From: Anaerolineae bacterium
GTDB taxonomy: Bacteria > Chloroflexota > Anaerolineae > J102
Assembly (NCBI GenBank): GCA_027036755.1
Contig: JALWDV010000773.1
Coordinates: forward strand, 1 to 6,786
Reading direction: 5' to 3'
DNA: 6,786 bases
This document shows, one piece after another, positions 1-4,396 of the stretch. A program made the position numbers and the translations under genes. The notes under the pieces are model-generated. The model did no database searches and was not told where the DNA came from. It was given only the letters and a program-made list of their open reading frames with translations. Every line of letters starts with the position of its first letter. Within the stretch, counting starts at the first letter, position 1.

Positions 1-235
1 GCGTGGGGGTGTCGGTGGGCAGCGCCGCCACTTCATCGCTGGTGGGGCTGGCGCTCACGTCCTTCTCGAAGAGGGGGGCGTTGATGATCTGCCCCTCGGG
101 CGTGGCGGTGAAGGTGGGCTTGGGCGTGCGAGTGGGCGTGGGAACGGGCGTCTCTTTGGCGCCGCATCCGCCCGCGGCGACAGCCACAAGCAGAAGGAGG
201 ATTAGCAGATAGGGTAATCGCGTTTTGTTTTGCAT
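1..235 (-). CDS. Secreted lipoprotein with Thr/Pro-rich linker, N-terminal part only
   Basis: Reading the minus strand from an ATG at 235-233 gives an open frame of 78 codons that leaves the window at base 1, so the C-terminal part is missing. The N-terminus is a classical lipoprotein signal: K4 and R6, a hydrophobic run L10-A21 (LLILLLLVAVAA), then A21-G22-G23-C24 as lipobox, so cleavage before Cys24 and membrane anchoring are expected. It is followed by a Thr/Pro-rich stretch (PVPTPTRTPKPTFTATPEG, about residues 31-49), a flexible tether common in exported Chloroflexota proteins (family knowledge). The rest visible is low-complexity and acidic, with no recognisable domain, so no function can be given. 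GAGGTG lies 7 bases upstream of the ATG. The gene is divergent from rplS. The plus-strand frames opposite it look like shadows. Confidence 0.8.
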   Translation of the reverse strand, partial: MQNKTRLPYLLILLLLVAVAAGGCGAKETPVPTPTRTPKPTFTATPEGQIINAPLFEKDVSASPTSDEVAALPTDTPT

Positions 236-282
236 AGGAGGTCACCTCATAATTGGGGGCTGTGGTCGGCTCAAACCGACGA

Positions 283-309
283 CATCGCCATTGCATCTGC
301 AACGCGATG
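283..309 (-). other. Hairpin in the lipoprotein gene leader
   Basis: The transcribed minus strand reads CATCGC-GTTGC-AGAT-GCAAT-G-GCGATG, an 11-bp stem with one G-T pair, one bulged base and a 4-base loop. It sits in the 5' leader about 50 bases ahead of the start codon. A second small hairpin (GTCGG/CCGAC, 266-281) follows it. No known riboswitch is recognised, so any regulatory role is speculation. Confidence 0.35.
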
Positions 310-348
310 CGGTGCGGCGAGAGAACATCCGGCGGCCGACAGAAAGTG

Positions 349-357
349 ATTATAACA
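349..357 (-). promoter_or_regulatory. Extended -10 promoter for the lipoprotein gene
   Basis: On the minus strand this reads TGTTATAAT, a perfect extended -10 element (TGn plus TATAAT). No good -35 is seen 17-18 bases upstream, as expected for extended -10 promoters. Transcription would begin near 342 and give a leader of roughly 107 bases before the ATG at 235. Confidence 0.6.
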
Positions 358-430
358 AATAGGCCGGGATAGGAAAAAGCCTGACCTGTTGCATACGACG
401 CAAGCCCATCGAGGATGGTTCCCCCATTAG

Positions 431-455
431 CAGTTGCCGCCAACCTCTGCAACTG
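431..455. repeat. 7-bp inverted repeat between divergent promoters
   Basis: CAGTTGC at 431-437 is perfectly complementary to GCAACTG at 449-455. It lies upstream of the rplS -35 box, between the two divergent promoters, where an operator could be. GTTGC/GCAAC words recur nearby (386-391, 299-303, 597-610), so chance or shared composition is also possible. Confidence 0.3.
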
Positions 456-477
456 TTCTCGCCCTCCGTTGGATGAT

Positions 478-506
478 TTGCCCGGCCCGGTCTTTCATGC
501 TAGAAT
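478..506 (+). promoter_or_regulatory. Sigma-70-type promoter of rplS
   Basis: TTGCCC (478-483, 4 of 6 matches to TTGACA) and TAGAAT (501-506, 5 of 6 matches to TATAAT) are separated by exactly 17 bases. The predicted start near 513 gives a leader of about 145 bases before rplS. Confidence 0.6.
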
Positions 507-512
507 AGCTAA

Positions 513-657
513 TTGCTCAAGATGAGTAGCATCCGGCGCCTCAGGGCGCTTTCATTTTGTCCAAAAGGACGCCCGTCGTTATGGATGACGGGGGCGGTTG
601 CAGTTGCAACGCCCGTCCTCTCCATAATCCAGCACCAATTGTAGTCGAGGAAAAATC
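513..657 (+). promoter_or_regulatory. Structured rplS leader, possible attenuator
   Basis: Three elements follow the predicted start. First is a short hairpin (GCGCC 536-540, loop TCAG, GGCGC 545-549) followed by a T-rich run at 550-559, which resembles a weak terminator. Second is ACGCCCGTC, which occurs twice, at 569-577 and 609-617. Third, between these copies, GACGGG (587-592) can pair with either one, so two stems are mutually exclusive. The downstream choice also brings together TATGGA (580-585) and TCCATA (621-626), and GTTG/CAAC (597-600/607-610), forming one long hairpin ending 20 bases before the ribosome binding site. Autogenous L19 leaders are known in other phyla. I cannot tell whether this is homologous to them. 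Confidence 0.45.
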
Positions 658-1008
658 ATGTCCTATTTGTTGAAATCATTGGAAAACGAATATCTGAAAG
701 AGGATGTTCCTGAAATCAGGATCGGCGATATCGTCAAAGTCCACAATCGCATCGTCGAAGGCCGCAACGAACGCGTGCAGGTTTTTCAGGGCACGGTTAT
801 TGCCATGAAGGGTGATGGCCCGGCCAGGTCCATCACCGTGCGCAAAATCGGCGCTCATGGCGTTGGCGTCGAGCGCATCTTCCGTCTGCACGCCCCCCGG
901 GTGGAGAAGATCGAGATCGTGCGCCACAGCAAGGTGCGTCGGGCCAAGCTCTACTTCCTGCGCGGCCGCGTGGGCAAGAAGGCCCGTCTGAAGCAGCTTC
1001 GTCGCTGA
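658..1008 (+). CDS. rplS: 50S ribosomal protein L19
   Basis: This is a 116-residue protein, the usual length for bacterial L19, a large-subunit protein at the 30S-50S interface. The whole protein matches the family pattern: an N-terminal helix (residues 4-15), IRIGDIVKVHNRIVEG as the first conserved block, then RVQVFQGTVIAMKG, SITVRKIGAHGVGVERIF, and the basic C-terminal block RRAKLYFLRGRVGKKAR. The start is fixed by ATG at 658 with GAGG at 647-650, 7 bases upstream. In many bacteria rplS closes the rpsP-rimM-trmD operon. Here it stands alone with its own promoter (478-506), a long leader and a strong terminator at 1036, so it appears monocistronic. Regulation by the leader is plausible but not shown. 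The identification is secure. Confidence 0.97.
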   Translation: MSYLLKSLENEYLKEDVPEIRIGDIVKVHNRIVEGRNERVQVFQGTVIAMKGDGPARSITVRKIGAHGVGVERIFRLHAPRVEKIEIVRHSKVRRAKLYFLRGRVGKKARLKQLRR

Positions 1009-1035
1009 TAAAGCGCATCAAACCAAAAATGACTG

Positions 1036-1069
1036 GGACGCGTGGCTATTGCCCGCGTCCTTTTCTTTT
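1036..1069 (+). terminator. Intrinsic terminator of rplS
   Basis: GGACGCG (1036-1042) pairs with CGCGTCC (1054-1060). Inside, GGC (1044-1046) pairs with GCC (1051-1053) around a TATT loop, giving a 10-bp stem with one bulged T. TTTTCTTTT (1061-1069) follows directly. It lies 27 bases after the rplS stop codon. Confidence 0.85.
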
Positions 1070-1079
1070 GGGCGCGACC
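1059..1079 (+). repeat. 21-bp direct repeat, left copy
   Basis: The 21 bases from 1059 (CC, TTTTCTTTT, then GGGCGCGACC) recur exactly at 1277-1297. The left copy includes the T-tract of the rplS terminator. The two copies flank the palindromic repeat at 1093-1250. Confidence 0.85.
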
Positions 1080-1092
1080 CATTTCGGTTGGA

Positions 1093-1250
1093 AGCGTTTG
1101 CCACGTCCGCCCGGCGATGAAGTCGCGGGCTACAAAACAGCGCCGGATAAATCCGGCTAGCCCCGCAGGGGCGCTGTTTCTAGCCGGGGGACTTTATCCC
1201 CCGGCGCTGGCGGCGGGCGCGAAGCGCCCCGTTAATGAATGGATTATTTT
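1093..1250. repeat. Palindromic dispersed repeat, copy 1
   Basis: This element is repeated in the same orientation at 6613-6773. The core (1100-1231) differs from copy 2 at about five positions in 133, one of them an indel. It has long near-complementary arms (about 1111-1144 and 1170-1203). The space between the arms holds two smaller perfect hairpins: CCGGAT/ATCCGG (1143-1156) and GCCCC-GCA-GGGGC (1160-1172). A further hairpin (GGCGCT/AGCGCC, about 1203-1229) follows. It has no coding capacity worth naming and resembles REP- or MITE-like non-autonomous repeats. No RAYT or transposase gene is in the window. Confidence 0.8.
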
Positions 1251-1276
1251 AACTTTCCAACTCATTTGGGACACAC

Positions 1277-1297
1277 CCTTTTCTTTTGGGCGCGACC
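1277..1297 (+). repeat. 21-bp direct repeat, right copy
   Basis: This is an exact copy of 1059-1079. Here it is not preceded by a terminator stem, so it looks like a duplicate of the sequence around the rplS terminator tail rather than a second terminator. Confidence 0.85.
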
Positions 1298-1330
1298 ATT
1301 CCTTGAGAAGGGAGCCAGACGTTTGTTGGC

Positions 1331-1363
1331 GTCATGTCTCGGGCGATCTCCCTTTGGGATGAC
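1331..1363. repeat. Diverged half-copy of the GTCAT...ATGAC repeat family
   Basis: The block begins GTCAT and ends ATGAC. Its inner part (TCTCGGGCGATCTCCCTTTG) aligns with the reverse complement of the left arm of the 154-bp tandem units at 4397-4847 (TCTCGGTCGCTGCGCTCCCT), allowing a gap of about three bases. It looks like an old, inverted, partial member of the same family. Confidence 0.45.
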
Positions 1364-1409
1364 ATAACCTGAGGCCATTGCAAACCCCCTGGTTTCCGAC
1401 CAGCAGCGC

Positions 1410-1438
1410 ATGACGAAGCGCGCAATGTGTGGCATAAT
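1410..1438 (+). promoter_or_regulatory. Promoter of the DUF2905 gene, probably leaderless
   Basis: ATGACG (1410-1415, 4 of 6 matches to TTGACA), a 17-base spacer and CATAAT (1433-1438, 5 of 6 matches to TATAAT, preceded by TGG as in extended -10 elements). The expected start, 6-8 bases after the -10 box, falls at about 1445, the A of the DUF2905 start codon. Confidence 0.55.
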
Positions 1439-1444
1439 GAAGGC

Positions 1445-1669
1445 ATGAACAATCATCAGATCGGATTACTCGTCATCTTCTTCGGTTTGATACTCATCCT
1501 GGGCGGCGCACTCATCTGGACCGGCGCGTTCTCCTGGTTCGGAAGGCTGCCCGGCGACATCCGCATCGAAAGCGAGAACGTAAGCGTTTACATTCCCATC
1601 ACATCCATGATTGTGATCTCCCTGGCTTTGAGTCTGCTGTTGAGGATCATCAATCGTCTTTTCGGCTAA
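1445..1669 (+). CDS. DUF2905 family small membrane protein
   Basis: A 74-residue membrane protein of unknown function. Two hydrophobic segments (about residues 6-26, IGLLVIFFGLILILGGALIW, and about 50-68, ITSMIVISLALSLLLRII) flank a short loop. The loop carries the block FGRLPGDIRIESENVSVYIPI (about residues 31-51), and GRLPGDIRIE followed by an aromatic-Pro-(Ile/Leu) motif is the signature of DUF2905. The ATG at 1445 is preferred. The in-frame GTG at 1427 would add six residues that the family does not have and would overlap the -10 box. The only purine-rich run before the ATG (GAAGG, 1439-1443) is one base away, too close to act as a Shine-Dalgarno site, which fits a leaderless mRNA. The gene ends five bases before the oppositely oriented gene at 1675. 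The family is well recognised, but its function is unknown. Confidence 0.85.
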   Translation: MNNHQIGLLVIFFGLILILGGALIWTGAFSWFGRLPGDIRIESENVSVYIPITSMIVISLALSLLLRIINRLFG

Positions 1670-1674
1670 AAAGG

Positions 1675-1971
1675 TCAGCGCCTGATTCGCGCCACATCGG
1701 TGCTATCGAGGGCCGTCAGGATGTAGCGATGTCGGCCCGGCGCGACTGTTTCGAAGTAGCTGGTCGGGCCATGCGTCATCAGCAGATGGAAAGACGCGGC
1801 GGCCTCGACCCACACCTCCAGGCCCGCGCCCCCTTCTTCTCCCCGCCACAGCTCGCCCCAGGGCGTGCGCAAATGCTGATGCGGCCGCGCCTGGGCCACG
1901 CGCCACGAGACCAGGCGCTCTTTTTCATCGATGGTCAAACCCTGGAGCGGCAGGCTGCGAGGGGCGTTCAT
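1675..1971 (-). CDS. Conserved-looking hypothetical protein, 98 residues
   Basis: I do not recognise this protein. The minus-strand frame from ATG 1971 encodes 98 residues beginning MNAPRSLPLQGLTIDEKERL and ending TDVARIRR. Its composition is that of a soluble folded protein: alternating hydrophobic and charged residues, four Trp, no signal peptide and no membrane segment. The plus-strand frame over the same bases (1729-2007) reads as a shadow rich in Arg, Pro and Gln. The frame could extend upstream to 2040, but that would run into the SDR gene; 1971 leaves a 26-bp gap. The ribosome binding site is weak (GAG three bases before the ATG). The gene is tail-to-tail with the DUF2905 gene (5-bp gap) and head-to-head with the folate operon, which hints at a shared control region but says nothing firm about function. 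Confidence 0.6.
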   Translation of the reverse strand: MNAPRSLPLQGLTIDEKERLVSWRVAQARPHQHLRTPWGELWRGEEGGAGLEVWVEAAASFHLLMTHGPTSYFETVAPGRHRYILTALDSTDVARIRR

Positions 1972-1997
1972 CTTCTCGAAAATGGAGTCATAACGCA

Positions 1998-2732
1998 ATG
2001 GAACTGAAAGGCAAGACCGCATTGATAACCGGCGGCGCACATCGCATCGGGCGGGGGCTGACTCTGGCGCTGGCCCGGGCGGGATGCAATCTCATCCTGC
2101 ATTATAATCGCTCGGCCGACGCCGCCCAAGCCACCGCTGACGAGGCCCGAGCCATGGGCGTGCGCGTCCTCTTGCGCCAGGCAGATCTCAGCCGTCTGGA
2201 TGACGCCGGGCCGCTCTTCGCTGATATCCCCGCCGACCTGCCTCCGGTGCAGATACTCGTCAACAGCGCGGCCATCTTTCCCAAAGACACGCTGGCGGAT
2301 ATGACGGTGGCGGGGTGGAGTCAGACCTTCCGGGTGAATCTGCGCTCGCCCATCCTGCTGACCCAGGCGTTTTATCGGGCCCTGCCCGACGATTGGCCCG
2401 GAGCTGTGGTCAACATCACCGATTGGCGCACCCAACGCCCCTATCTCACCCATTTCAGCTACACTGTCTCAAAGGGCGCGCTGGACGCGTTCACCCGCAC
2501 CGCGGCCATCCAGCTTGCGCCCCGGGTGCGGGTCAATGGCATCGCCCTGGGAGCCATGCTGCCGCCCGAGGGAGCCAGCGAAGCCTATTGGCAAAGCGTG
2601 CTGGACACCGTGCCCCTGGCCAGCGGCGGCGGAACCGACGTTGCCGCCGACACTTTGCTTTATCTTCTGCGCAACGACTTCATCACCGGCGAGATCATCC
2701 GTCTCACCGGCGGCGCACACTTGAAAATGTAA
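1998..2732 (+). CDS. Pteridine reductase-type short-chain dehydrogenase (PTR1/FolM-like)
   Basis: A 244-residue classical-length SDR, probably a cytoplasmic NADPH-dependent reductase of a pterin or of dihydrofolate. Residues 11-18 (TGGAHRIG) form the dinucleotide-binding turn. HYNRSADAA (35-43), with its Arg-Ser, is the pattern PTR1 enzymes use to hold the NADPH 2'-phosphate. VNSA lies at 88-91. The catalytic positions are D142, Y155 and K159: the usual SDR serine, 13 residues before the Tyr, is replaced by Asp, as in Leishmania PTR1 (D181-Y194-K198) and E. coli FolM (known families). The C-terminus FITGEIIRLTGGAHL also resembles FolM. The ATG at 1998 has TGGAG 10 bases upstream. folB follows after nine bases, so the gene leads a folate operon. 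It could supply dihydrofolate reductase or dihydromonapterin reductase activity. The exact substrate cannot be read from the sequence, and a generic FabG-like role is less likely. Confidence 0.85.
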   Translation: MELKGKTALITGGAHRIGRGLTLALARAGCNLILHYNRSADAAQATADEARAMGVRVLLRQADLSRLDDAGPLFADIPADLPPVQILVNSAAIFPKDTLADMTVAGWSQTFRVNLRSPILLTQAFYRALPDDWPGAVVNITDWRTQRPYLTHFSYTVSKGALDAFTRTAAIQLAPRVRVNGIALGAMLPPEGASEAYWQSVLDTVPLASGGGTDVAADTLLYLLRNDFITGEIIRLTGGAHLKM

Positions 2733-2741
2733 GGACTCGCC

Positions 2742-3134
2742 ATGACTGACATCTCTCACCTGGATCAGGTATTCATCAAAGACCTGCTGGTGCGCGGCAT
2801 TCTGGGCATCAACCCCGAAGAGCGCACCAACCGGCAGGATATTGTGATCAACGCGACCCTGTGGGCCGACACCCGGCCCGCGGCCCGCAGCGACGACATC
2901 GCGGACGCGGTCAACTATCGCACCGTGGCCAAGGCTATCATCGCTCACATCGAGGGGGGCGCGCCCCTGCTGGTGGAGCGTCTGGTGGAGGAGATCGCTC
3001 GCATCTGTTTCGAGACCGACTCCCGCATCGAAGCTGTCGAGGTTTCGGTGGAGAAACCGGGCGCGCTGCGATTCGCCCGTACTGTCGGCGTTGGCATCTT
3101 CCGCACCCGCGATGAGCTCTTTCCCGATGCCTGA
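2742..3134 (+). CDS. folB: Dihydroneopterin aldolase
   Basis: A 130-residue FolB that converts 7,8-dihydroneopterin to 6-hydroxymethyl-7,8-dihydropterin and glycolaldehyde, normally as a cytoplasmic octamer. Family blocks are present in order: DQVFIKDLLVRGILGINPEER (8-28), the 'D.V.NYR.VA..I' block with Y59, LLVERLVEEIA with E79 (77-86), and VSVEKPGALRFA with K105 (101-112). These Tyr, Glu and Lys residues correspond to the catalytic and pterin-binding positions described for the family. The ATG at 2742 has AAGGA seven bases upstream. The gene is nine bases after the SDR stop, and its last eight bases overlap the start of folKE, so the two are probably translationally coupled. Its product is the substrate of the downstream FolK domain. 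The identification is secure. Confidence 0.95.
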   Translation: MTDISHLDQVFIKDLLVRGILGINPEERTNRQDIVINATLWADTRPAARSDDIADAVNYRTVAKAIIAHIEGGAPLLVERLVEEIARICFETDSRIEAVEVSVEKPGALRFARTVGVGIFRTRDELFPDA

Positions 3135-4254
3135 ACGCGTGCTCATCGCCTTGGGCAGCAACATCGAACGAGAACGGAATCTGCCCCGGGCCATGGCCTT
3201 GCTGCGTCGGGACAGCCGCTGGCGGGTGCTGGCGGAAAGCCCCATCTACGAAACGCCGGCCGTGGGCGGCGCTGCGCCCCAGCCCGATTATTTCAACGCG
3301 GCCGCGTTGGTGGAAAGTGATCTTGCGCCATCGGATTTGCGGCGGGCGCTGCGCCGCATCGAGGTCCGGCTGGGCCGGGTGCGCACCCGCGACAAATTCG
3401 CGCCCCGCACCATCGATCTCGACATCGTCCTCGTGGAAGGCAAACAGCTCCTGCTCGATGGCAATCCATTGCCCGATCCTGACATTCTCGATCACCCCCA
3501 TCTCGCTTTCCCCCTGGCCGATATCGCCCCCGATTGGGTTTATCCCGGAACGAACCTCACCCTCAGACAAATCGCTGAACGGTTACATCCTTCAGCAAAG
3601 GAGATACGAAGAATGACCACAGCCATGAAGGCCGCAATCAAAAGCCTCAGCCACTACGGGTCGGATCAGGTGTTCGAGGCCGAAGAAAACGAAGTTTACG
3701 ACCCCGAATTCGAAGACCTCATCCGCCAGATACTCGTGCGCATTGGCGAAGACCCGGAGCGGGAAGGACTCCGGCGCACCCCCTTGCGCGTGGCCAAAGC
3801 CTATGACTTCCTCACCAGCGGCTACACCTCCACGGTCGAAGAGGTGGTGAACAACGCCGTTTTCAGCGATAGTTGTGACGAAATGGTCATCGTCAAGGAT
3901 ATCGAATTCTACTCCATGTGCGAACACCACATGATTCCCTTCTTCGGGCGGGTGCATGTGGGCTATCTGCCCAAGGGCAAGGTTATCGGCCTGAGCAAAG
4001 TGGCCCGCATTGTGGATGTCTTTGGCCGACGCCTGCAAATTCAGGAGCGCATGACCAATCAGATCGCCGACGCCATGATGGACATCCTCTCGCCTATGGG
4101 CGTGGGCGTGGTGGTGGAGGCCAGCCACCTGTGCATGATGATGCGCGGCGTGCAAAAGCAGAACAGCTCCACCATCACCAGCGCCATGCGCGGCCTGTTC
4201 AAAAAAGACCCCCGCACCCGCTCGGAGTTTATGAATTTGATTCGGGATCAGTAG
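3127..4254 (+). CDS. folKE: Fused FolK-FolE: HPPK and GTP cyclohydrolase I in one frame
   Basis: One uninterrupted frame of 375 residues encodes two complete enzymes. Residues 1-162 are 6-hydroxymethyl-dihydropterin pyrophosphokinase: VLIALGSNIERERNL at the start, SPIYETPAVG (38-47), YFNAAALVE (55-63), and the HPPK signature KFAPRTIDLDIVL with Mg-binding D97 and D99. Residues 163-375 are GTP cyclohydrolase I (type IA). Its zinc ligands are C265 and H268 (in SMCEHHMIPF) and C336 (in SHLCMMMRGVQK), and E(R/G)-L-R-R-T-P-x-R and the C-terminal S-x-T-x-T-S-A-x-x-G block are also present. There is no stop codon and almost no linker between the parts. A strong internal ribosome binding site and ATG (3613) could also give free 213-residue FolE. 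A fused FolKE of the same order is known from Lactococcus lactis. The start at 3127 overlaps folB; ATG 3112 is an in-frame alternative without a binding site. Confidence 0.93.
   Translation: MPERVLIALGSNIERERNLPRAMALLRRDSRWRVLAESPIYETPAVGGAAPQPDYFNAAALVESDLAPSDLRRALRRIEVRLGRVRTRDKFAPRTIDLDIVLVEGKQLLLDGNPLPDPDILDHPHLAFPLADIAPDWVYPGTNLTLRQIAERLHPSAKEIRRMTTAMKAAIKSLSHYGSDQVFEAEENEVYDPEFEDLIRQILVRIGEDPEREGLRRTPLRVAKAYDFLTSGYTSTVEEVVNNAVFSDSCDEMVIVKDIEFYSMCEHHMIPFFGRVHVGYLPKGKVIGLSKVARIVDVFGRRLQIQERMTNQIADAMMDILSPMGVGVVVEASHLCMMMRGVQKQNSSTITSAMRGLFKKDPRTRSEFMNLIRDQ
3597..3603 (+). promoter_or_regulatory. Internal Shine-Dalgarno site for stand-alone FolE
   Basis: AAAGGAG lies nine bases before an in-frame ATG at 3613, inside the continuous folKE frame and exactly at the FolK/FolE boundary. 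It is the best ribosome binding site in the operon. It suggests that free FolE (3613-4254, 213 residues, normal length) may be made besides the fusion, or that two overlapping genes fused by loss of a stop codon. Confidence 0.6.
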
Positions 4255-4291
4255 AAGCTGCTTTGAAAATAGAATGATAGAATGATCGCTG

Positions 4292-4335
4292 GTTGCAGAA
4301 AGATTGGCAAATCCCACGTTTGGCGAATCTGCAAC
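4292..4335 (+). repeat. Inverted repeat just after the folate operon
   Basis: GTTGCAGA (4292-4299) and TCTGCAAC (4328-4335) are perfectly complementary. An imperfect inner part (ATTGGCAAA against TTTGGCGAAT) extends the stem. It lies 37 bases after the folE stop and could protect or end the transcript, but no T-tract follows, so I do not call it an intrinsic terminator. Confidence 0.4.
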
Positions 4336-4345
4336 GGGCGTGATT

Positions 4346-4395
4346 CGTAATGCGTAATGCGTGAGGTCGTCACGCATCACGTATCACGCATTACG
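4346..4395. repeat. Inverted repeat built from a 7-bp unit
   Basis: The right arm (4370-4395) is made of heptamers TCACGCA, TCACGTA, TCACGCA, then TTACG. The left arm (4346-4364), read as its complement, is TCACGCA, TTACGCA, TTACG. The arms are separated by only five bases and differ by one heptamer, so they can pair in more than one register. It directly precedes the 154-bp tandem array. Confidence 0.65.
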
Positions 4396-4396
4396 T

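Noticed and set aside
1..452. Plus- and minus-strand frames of 69 and 139 codons at the left edge
   Set aside because: The third reading, minus strand from 235, has a signal peptide, lipobox, ribosome binding site and promoter. The others are Arg/His-rich shadows.
1042..1362. Plus-strand open frame after rplS
   Set aside because: It begins inside the rplS terminator and reads through the palindromic repeat, so it is an accident of repeat sequence.
1981..2016. Weak promoter-like boxes between the 98-residue gene and the SDR
   Set aside because: TTGCCT with a 16-base spacer and TATGAC can be found on the minus strand, but both boxes match at only 4 of 6 positions. The plus strand has nothing convincing.
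1968..2453. Minus-strand open frame opposite the SDR gene
   Set aside because: Shadow of the SDR; the plus-strand protein has all catalytic motifs.
2469..3245. Long minus-strand open frame (258 codons) across the SDR, folB and folK
   Set aside because: It spans three genes with secure protein matches on the plus strand and shows no family pattern of its own.
3592..4380. Long minus-strand open frame (262 codons) across folE
   Set aside because: It is antisense to the conserved GTP cyclohydrolase domain. Its His- and Ala-rich composition is that of a shadow frame, and it runs into the repeat region.
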